In this document: positions 1 to 5,111 of the stretch, piece after piece
How the letters are laid out: each line of letters starts with the position of its first letter
Position numbering within the stretch: the stretch's first letter is position 1
DNA from: Methylomarinum sp964442675
GTDB lineage: Bacteria; Pseudomonadota; Gammaproteobacteria; Methylococcales; Methylomonadaceae
Direction of reading: 5' to 3'
Assembly: GCA_964442675.1 (NCBI GenBank)
Contig: CAYUAE010000138.1
Span: 1-5,111 of the forward strand
DNA length: 5,111 nucleotides
Made by a program: the position numbers and the translations under genes
The notes under the pieces: generated by a model
What the model was told of the DNA's origin: nothing
What the model saw: only the letters and a program-made list of their open reading frames with translations
The model's database searches: none

Positions 1-1977
1 TTATCCTTAGCGATTGTGCTTCCTGCTTTTTTGAGTGCGGTTTATGCCAACGAAAAACCGGCCAGTGAACTATCAGTTGAAGAATTATTGAATGTTGAAG
101 TGACAACGGTGTCTAAAAAAGCTCAGTCTTTAAATGATGCCGCTGCCGCTGTTTTTGTCATTAGCCAGGATGATATTCGACGCATTGGCGCACGATCAAT
201 CCCCGAAGCGTTAAGATTAGCTCCTGGGGTCGATGTCGCCCGTATCAATTCACATCAATGGGCGGTTTCAATCCGGGGATTTAATAATCGCATGTCCAAT
301 AAACTTCTGGTTCTGATTGATGGGCGCAATCTCTATACGCGAGCCTTTTCCGGAACTTATTGGGAGCAGGCGGATGTGGTGATGGAGGATATCGAACGGA
401 TTGAGGTTATCCGCGGGCCCGGCGCAACCCTTTGGGGGGCGAATGCCGTCAATGGTGTTATTAATATCATCACGAAACAAGCGGATAAAACACAAGGCGG
501 GTTACTTGCCGGGGGTGGTGGTACAGAACAAACAGGCTTCGGCGCCTTGCGTTATGGTGGCAAGATTAATCAGTCCACTGCGGCTCGTGCCTATATTAAA
601 GGCGATGTGCGTGATGAAAACAGTTTGAAAAATGGCCAGGATGCAGGCGATAGCTGGCAAAAAATGCAGACGGGTTTTCGCCTGGACTCTGATTACACAA
701 ACCGGGACTCCATTACTATTCAAGGCGATGCATTTTATAATTGGATGCGTGATAACATGACTCTTCCTGTTATAAAAAACACTCGTCCACAAACCTTAAG
801 CCTGCGGGATAAGGCGGATAGTTTTGGCGGTAATGTGCTGTTCAGGCAAAAACATATTTTTTCACCGACGTCGAGTTACCAGTTTCAGGCCTATTATGAT
901 TTTTATCAGATTCAGAATATTCAACGGCTGGAAAATCGCCATACTATTGATCTTGACTTCCAGCATCGTTTTTCCGTTTTAGATTGGCACGATATTGTTT
1001 GGGGTGCACATTATCGCTATCGGCATGACCAATTCAGTTTTTATTCAGGGTTTGCCCAAATTTATCCTGATCGGCGCAATGATCAATTGGTCAGTGGCTT
1101 TGTTCAGGATGAGATCACCCTGATCGAGAATGAATTATGGCTGACCGTGGGCAGTAAATTCGAACATAATGATTACAGCGGTTTTGAAGTGCAGCCCAGT
1201 GCTCGCGCACTATGGGCGTTTCATCCCAAACACAGACTCTGGGCGGCGATTTCTCGCGCCGTCAGAACGCCCAGCCGGGCAGAGCATGACCTTAGCTTAA
1301 CGGCAGGCAGCACTAATGCAGGTGGGTTGCCTCTGGTTGTTCGTATTGAAGGCAACAGGGATTTTGGGTCTGAACATGTTTTAAGTTATGAAATAGGCTA
1401 CCGAACCACGGCAATCAAGCATTTTTCATTCGATTTGACAGCTTTTTATAACGATTATACTCGCTTGCGCTCGGCTCGCCCTCTGGCACTGGATCCATCA
1501 AACGCGCCAAATTATATCGTTCAACCATTGGTTTTTGTCAATGAACACAGTGTACACAGTTATGGGCTTGAATTGGCGACAGTCTGGCAGCCTTTTTCCT
1601 GGTGGCGCTGGGATGCGCATTACAGCTGGTTGAAAATGGATTATAGTAGTCGGGAAGCGATGGAGGAAACAGGGCAAAGCCCACAGCATCGTTTTTTTGT
1701 CCGTAGTGCCTTATCGCTACGCGAAGATGTAGATCTGGATATCATCTATCGGTATGTTGATCGGAGTATAGCGATTGGGGTGTGGCGTCCGGTGATGATC
1801 AAGGACTACATGAGCCTTGATATTCGAACGGCCTGGCGAATACAAAAAGATTTTGAGTTTTCTGTTACCGGACAGAACTTATTACAAAGTCACCATCAGG
1901 AATATGTTAATCCAGCATTTATTCAACCGGTCGAAATAGACAGGGGGGTGTATGGTAAATTCACCTGGCGATTTTAA
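1..1977 (+). CDS. TonB-dependent outer-membrane receptor, 5' end missing
   Basis: The protein is a 22-strand-type outer-membrane channel that imports a ligand using energy from TonB-ExbBD; the ligand cannot be told from sequence. The frame is open to base 1, and the codons before GTG at 16 continue a hydrophobic signal-peptide core, so GTG 16 is probably not the start and the true start lies upstream. Counting GTG 16 as residue 1, signal peptidase would cut after VYA at residue 11. A plausible TonB box is VEVTTVSKK near residues 27-35. The plug domain follows (about 27-154), with hallmarks SIRGF (85-89), LIDGR (100-104), IERIEVIRGP (126-135) and WGANAVNGVINIITK ending at 154. The beta-barrel fills the remainder, with the conserved YEIGYR strand late in the protein, and ends in a terminal Phe (FTWRF), as expected for BAM-dependent insertion. 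There is no N-terminal STN signalling domain, so a FecA-type sigma/anti-sigma route is unlikely. It lies 14 bases before the YfiR gene, suggesting co-transcription and an input role. Family is near certain; substrate unknown. Confidence 0.95.
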   Translation, partial: LSLAIVLPAFLSAVYANEKPASELSVEELLNVEVTTVSKKAQSLNDAAAAVFVISQDDIRRIGARSIPEALRLAPGVDVARINSHQWAVSIRGFNNRMSNKLLVLIDGRNLYTRAFSGTYWEQADVVMEDIERIEVIRGPGATLWGANAVNGVINIITKQADKTQGGLLAGGGGTEQTGFGALRYGGKINQSTAARAYIKGDVRDENSLKNGQDAGDSWQKMQTGFRLDSDYTNRDSITIQGDAFYNWMRDNMTLPVIKNTRPQTLSLRDKADSFGGNVLFRQKHIFSPTSSYQFQAYYDFYQIQNIQRLENRHTIDLDFQHRFSVLDWHDIVWGAHYRYRHDQFSFYSGFAQIYPDRRNDQLVSGFVQDEITLIENELWLTVGSKFEHNDYSGFEVQPSARALWAFHPKHRLWAAISRAVRTPSRAEHDLSLTAGSTNAGGLPLVVRIEGNRDFGSEHVLSYEIGYRTTAIKHFSFDLTAFYNDYTRLRSARPLALDPSNAPNYIVQPLVFVNEHSVHSYGLELATVWQPFSWWRWDAHYSWLKMDYSSREAMEETGQSPQHRFFVRSALSLREDVDLDIIYRYVDRSIAIGVWRPVMIKDYMSLDIRTAWRIQKDFEFSVTGQNLLQSHHQEYVNPAFIQPVEIDRGVYGKFTWRF

Positions 1978-1979
1978 GG
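1975..1979 (+). promoter_or_regulatory. Weak ribosome binding site for the YfiR-family gene
   Basis: TAAGG overlaps the stop codon of the receptor gene and ends 12 bases before ATG at 1992. It is the only purine-rich match in the short gap, a weak one and somewhat far from the start. The overlap of stop codon and site suggests translational coupling to the upstream gene. An ATG at 1988 lies nearer but opens a frame that stops after three codons, so 1992 is the working start. Confidence 0.4.
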
Positions 1980-1991
1980 CATTACATATGT

Positions 1992-2561
1992 ATGCTTAAA
2001 TTATCCAAAAGACTTAATTATTGTCTAATCGTATTGCTGTTCTTTAGCAATATTGGATGGCTATCGGCTCAAGTTTTGGATAAACCGGCTGTATTTGCCT
2101 TGCTGACGTTCAATATTGCCCGTTTCACCCGCTGGCCACCTCTTGTGTTACCGGGTATTTCAAAAAACATTCAAATCTGTGTCGTCGGCGATAATATTGT
2201 CAGAGACGCATTTTATGCGTTAGAGAGAGAGTCGAAGCGAAAAAGAAATATTCAGATAAGGTATTTATCTCGGTTAAGAAAAATACAACAGTGCCATGTG
2301 CTTTATATCAGTGGTTTGAAGCAGGATATTTTACGGCAGCTTCTAAATCAGATAAAAAAGCAACCCATTTTGACCGTTGGAGAAGGCCTAGGGTTTGTTC
2401 AAAACGGAGGCATGGTGGGGTTTGAAGTGCATAATAAAAAAACCAGGTTAATGATCAACCTTTCCGCCTTGAAGCAAGCCGGCCTGAGCATCAATGCCCG
2501 CATCTTAAAATTAGCTGAAATCATAAGCTCGCCTTTTCCGAATGTAAAAACTGTTGAATAA
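1992..2561 (+). CDS. YfiR-family (DUF4154) periplasmic regulator
   Basis: This 189-residue protein is recognised as a YfiR/DUF4154 member. A basic start (KLSKR), a hydrophobic core and an SAQ cleavage context give a signal peptide cut after Ala26, so the mature protein is periplasmic and about 163 residues, normal for the family. Family signs in order are an FNIARFTRWP segment (40-49), the strand IQICVVGD (60-67), the strand CHVLYIS (101-107), PILTVGEGLGFVQNGG (125-140), VGFEV (142-146) and the closing LSINARILKLAEI (165-177). Cys63 and Cys101 match in spacing the Cys71-Cys110 disulfide pair of Pseudomonas aeruginosa YfiR as I recall it; the second pair known there is absent. YfiR binds and represses the periplasmic domain of the cyclase YfiN. 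Here the next gene encodes a sensor with a YfiN-like periplasmic half, so it is the likely target, with the upstream receptor as possible input. The family call is strong; partner and direction of control are inferred. The symbol yfiR is withheld because the partner is not a cyclase. Confidence 0.9.
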   Translation: MLKLSKRLNYCLIVLLFFSNIGWLSAQVLDKPAVFALLTFNIARFTRWPPLVLPGISKNIQICVVGDNIVRDAFYALERESKRKRNIQIRYLSRLRKIQQCHVLYISGLKQDILRQLLNQIKKQPILTVGEGLGFVQNGGMVGFEVHNKKTRLMINLSALKQAGLSINARILKLAEIISSPFPNVKTVE

Positions 2562-2599
2562 TAGCGCGTGTTTAACACTTGTGAAATCATGCGTTTGTT
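2562..2599 (+). other. 38-base intergenic gap without clear ribosome site
   Basis: The gap between the YfiR-family stop and the kinase start holds no stem-loop with a T-run, so no terminator is visible and readthrough is expected. It contains a short inverted repeat, GTGTTTAACAC at 2568-2578, whose single-base centre is too tight for a hairpin. No good AGGAG-like sequence precedes ATG 2600. A seven-codon frame (ATG at 2589, TGA ending at 2612) overlaps the kinase start; it could be chance or could affect initiation. Confidence 0.5.
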
Positions 2600-5111
2600 A
2601 TGTTTAATTTGAAAACCGCTTCGATACGCCGAAAACTGAAACTGTTATTCAGTCTGTGTATTTTATTCATGTTACTGGTCGCTGGCAGTATTTTGGCGGT
2701 TAATGCTTTTTTCAGTAATCGTGCTGTGCTGCTGCATGAAGTCAATGCATTGGCTGAAATCACCGGGCAATCGATTATTCCCGCATTGATTTTTGATGAT
2801 GAACGCGTCGCCAGAAAGACGCTTGATGCATTGCAAATACAGAAAGATATTGTCTATGCTGCAGCCTTCAAACAAGGCAGTCAAAAGCCTATCGCGGTTA
2901 TCAACAAAAAAAATATCAACTTGGCTGTCAACGAGAAGCTTCAGCAATGTCCACACCATGAATTTTCATTGCAACAACTTTATATGTGCAAACAGCTGAT
3001 ACTGGATGATGAAAACCAGGGCTATTTGATATTGGTTGTCAGTTTGCAATCTGTGTATCAGCAATTGGGTCACCAGATATTACTGGCTTTGATTGGGTTG
3101 TCTTTGTCGTCGGTGTTTATTTTTTGGGTGATGGACCGATTCAGCCGAAAATTAGTCGAACCTATTCTGGAATTGCTGGCCATTAGCGAAGACGTTGCCG
3201 CATCCGGACGCTTTGACAAACGCGCTGAAATCAGTCAGACCGATGATGAGATTGGGCGCTTGGGCAAAGCATTTAACAGCATGCTGGAGAAAACAGCCTA
3301 TTGGCATGATCAACTTTTACATCAGAAAGAAATTCTGGAAGAAATGGTCGAAAAGCGGACCTTGGCTTTGATTGATGCTAAAAACAAGGCAATGGAATTG
3401 GCCGAGCATGCGCAAAAGGCAAATTTGGCCAAGTCCGATTTTTTGTCGATGATGAGTCACGAAATACGGACTCCGCTTAATGCCATTATTGGCTTTTCCG
3501 GCTTGATGAGAACGACTGATCTTGATCCTAAACAAAAGGAATTTATTCAAATTATCAAACAGTCGGCGAGTGCTTTATTGGTGCAAGTTAATGATATTCT
3601 CGATTTTTCCAAAATTGAAGCTGGAAAAATGGAACTGGATTCATGTTGGTTTGATTTATATGCACTTTTAATTGCCGTTAAACATAATCATTATCATGTT
3701 TGTACACTTAAGGGTGTACTTTTTGACGTCTCAATGAGTGATGATGTACCGCGCTATGTCTATGGCGATTGTCAAAAAATAAAACAGATTTTATTTAATC
3801 TGTTAAGCAATGCAATTAAGTTTACCGATCAGGGGTTTGTGAAACTAGACATTAGATGTGAACAAAAACAGGGTGAATTATGTCAGCTTGAGTTCTCGAT
3901 ATCTGATAGTGGCATAGGGATTGCTGACGATAAATTAGCGCATTTGTTTGAGCCTTTCACGCAAGCAGATTCTTCAACGACCCGTGAATTTGGTGGAACG
4001 GGGTTAGGTTTGGCCATCAGTCAGCGGATGATTGAATTGTTAGGGGGTGATATTACGGTAAACAGTCATCCTGGGCAGGGGACGACATTCACTTGTCAGA
4101 TACCATTGATTTTGCCAACCCAGAATGAACACTTGTCAACTTTACAGATTCCATTAATCGGATTGAGCGACAGCCGTGATGCAGAGATTATGGAAACACG
4201 CTTACATGACGCAGGTTATTTAGTTGTGGTATTGAATAAAGAACAGCGGCAATTATTACAAAAACAGCCGGAAAAAGCCTTGCGTTATGCGTTACTGCTT
4301 TTTTCTGTTCAAGATAGAGATGAGCTGGATTTTTGGTTGCGCTATAACAAAACAGCTAGTCAAAAAGTTACTTGCGCGTGCTGGTCGATGACACCCGAAT
4401 GGATTGAAATCAATCATAACAGTCCAGAATTGGCCTGTTTGCATTTAAAAAAAGATCGTTTAAGTCTGGTAGAAGATATTGATGGCCTGGTTACGACAGA
4501 CTTAGGTGAAATTTCCTTCGCGCATTATACCGACTTGAAGCCTGTGTTATTGGTCGAAGACAATGAAATTAACAGACAGATGACGAAAAATATTTTAATG
4601 CAGGCTGGATTGTCCGTGGAAATTGCTATGAATGGGCAGCAGGCTGTTGCATTACTTAAAAACAACGACTATTCGCTGGTTTTAATGGATTGTCATATGC
4701 CGGTAATGGATGGATTGACCGCAACACAGCGTATCCGCCAGGATAAAAAAAACAAACCGGTTCCAATTATCGCATTAACCGCCGATGCGTTTACCGGAAA
4801 TCAAAAAGCATGCATGGAAGTCGGTATGAATGACTTCTTAAGCAAGCCCTTTTCAAGAGTACAACTTCTGAAAAAGGTTGAACAATGGCTATTAACTCCG
4901 ATAAGCGATAACAAAACGCAGAATACCATAATGCAAATGCCGCCACGCCCGGTATCGACAGCAGAGCCGGTTTCGACTCATGACAACACCGCTCTGCTGA
5001 CACAGATCGAAGCATTGATAAAGCAGATTGAAAAAGCACTTGCAAGCCAGGATATGACAGAAATAGAGCTTGCTACACAACAATTTAAAGCCATTGCCCT
5101 GAAATATAAGC
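2600..5111 (+). CDS. Hybrid sensor histidine kinase with CHASE8-like periplasmic domain, 3' end missing
   Basis: The frame is open from ATG 2600 to the window edge, giving 837 codons and no stop. The start is the only ATG, GTG or TTG after the in-frame TGA at 2582. A first TM segment (about 13-37) is followed by a periplasmic domain (38-158) that resembles CHASE8, the YfiN sensor, including NALAEITGQSIIPALIFDD (49-67) and a closing GYLILVVSLQSVYQQL (141-156). TM2 is about 159-178, HAMP 180-233 (P188, then DDEIGRLGKAFN at 215-226) and a coiled coil about 235-280. HisKA carries SHEIRTPLN with phospho-acceptor His287. The ATPase has its N box at 400-409 (NLLSNAIKFT), G1 DSGIG (436-440), F box FEPF (450-453) and G2 GGTGLGL (465-471). 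A divergent, receiver-like segment (about 515-632) lacks the acceptor Asp. An intact receiver (about 648-766) has E653/D654, acceptor Asp697 in MDCHMPVMDG, Thr727 and Lys749. A Pro/Thr-rich linker then leads to a helical tail cut by the edge. It is an inner-membrane phosphorelay kinase of the BarA-like class, probably controlled by the adjacent YfiR protein. Kinase identity is certain; signal and output are unknown. Confidence 0.95.
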   Translation, partial: MFNLKTASIRRKLKLLFSLCILFMLLVAGSILAVNAFFSNRAVLLHEVNALAEITGQSIIPALIFDDERVARKTLDALQIQKDIVYAAAFKQGSQKPIAVINKKNINLAVNEKLQQCPHHEFSLQQLYMCKQLILDDENQGYLILVVSLQSVYQQLGHQILLALIGLSLSSVFIFWVMDRFSRKLVEPILELLAISEDVAASGRFDKRAEISQTDDEIGRLGKAFNSMLEKTAYWHDQLLHQKEILEEMVEKRTLALIDAKNKAMELAEHAQKANLAKSDFLSMMSHEIRTPLNAIIGFSGLMRTTDLDPKQKEFIQIIKQSASALLVQVNDILDFSKIEAGKMELDSCWFDLYALLIAVKHNHYHVCTLKGVLFDVSMSDDVPRYVYGDCQKIKQILFNLLSNAIKFTDQGFVKLDIRCEQKQGELCQLEFSISDSGIGIADDKLAHLFEPFTQADSSTTREFGGTGLGLAISQRMIELLGGDITVNSHPGQGTTFTCQIPLILPTQNEHLSTLQIPLIGLSDSRDAEIMETRLHDAGYLVVVLNKEQRQLLQKQPEKALRYALLLFSVQDRDELDFWLRYNKTASQKVTCACWSMTPEWIEINHNSPELACLHLKKDRLSLVEDIDGLVTTDLGEISFAHYTDLKPVLLVEDNEINRQMTKNILMQAGLSVEIAMNGQQAVALLKNNDYSLVLMDCHMPVMDGLTATQRIRQDKKNKPVPIIALTADAFTGNQKACMEVGMNDFLSKPFSRVQLLKKVEQWLLTPISDNKTQNTIMQMPPRPVSTAEPVSTHDNTALLTQIEALIKQIEKALASQDMTEIELATQQFKAIALKYK

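Noticed and set aside
16..18. GTG at 16 as the true receptor start
   Set aside because: The frame is open upstream, the hydrophobic signal core already begins before it, and starting here would leave no basic N-terminal region and only 11 signal residues.
268..792. Minus-strand and alternate-frame open stretches inside the receptor gene
   Set aside because: They lie wholly inside a strongly supported plug and barrel coding frame, have no recognisable domains and no ribosome sites.
1544..1560. Short direct repeat ACACAGT...ACACAGT
   Set aside because: Two seven-base copies inside the receptor coding sequence, encoding an unremarkable stretch; likely chance.
2568..2578. Inverted repeat GTGTTTAACAC as terminator or operator
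   Set aside because: The centre is one base, there is no following T-run, and an 11-base palindrome inside a probable operon is not enough to call an operator.
2672..2959. 95-residue minus-strand open frame over the kinase sensor domain
   Set aside because: It is antisense to the clear membrane and CHASE8-like coding region and its translation shows no family features.
4791..5083. Two minus-strand open frames near the right edge
   Set aside because: They overlap the receiver and tail of the kinase in antisense; the kinase frame has all expected receiver residues here.

Overview
The window holds three tightly packed genes on the + strand that read as one operon. It looks like a Gram-negative gammaproteobacterium with GC in the low-to-mid 40s by eye. 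The evidence is an outer-membrane TonB-dependent receptor, a YfiR-type periplasmic protein and a BarA-like hybrid histidine kinase. Genus cannot be fixed from the sequence; an aquatic or methanotroph-like gammaproteobacterium is only a guess.

Layout. Positions 1-1977 carry a TonB-dependent outer-membrane receptor whose 5' end lies outside the window, since the signal peptide is cut by the left edge. After 14 bases, 1992-2561 encodes a secreted YfiR-family (DUF4154) protein. After another 38 bases, an open frame starts at 2600 and runs off the right edge at 5111 with no stop. It encodes a membrane-bound hybrid sensor kinase: TM, CHASE8-like periplasmic domain, TM, HAMP, coiled coil, HisKA, HATPase, a probable degenerate receiver, an intact receiver and a partial helical tail. 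No RNA genes, mobile elements, CRISPR arrays, terminators or long non-coding stretches are visible. The operon promoter must lie left of the window.

How the genes may work together (inference). In the known YfiBNR system, periplasmic YfiR holds down the membrane diguanylate cyclase YfiN through its CHASE8-type periplasmic domain, and the outer-membrane lipoprotein YfiB relieves this by capturing YfiR. Here the YfiR homologue sits between an outer-membrane TonB-dependent receptor and a kinase with a YfiN-like sensory half, but the GGDEF output is replaced by a phosphorelay kinase. The simplest model is a trans-envelope circuit: receptor occupancy or an envelope signal changes YfiR, YfiR releases or inhibits the kinase, and the kinase passes phosphate from His287 to Asp697 and on to an unseen partner. 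The ligand and the output are unknown.
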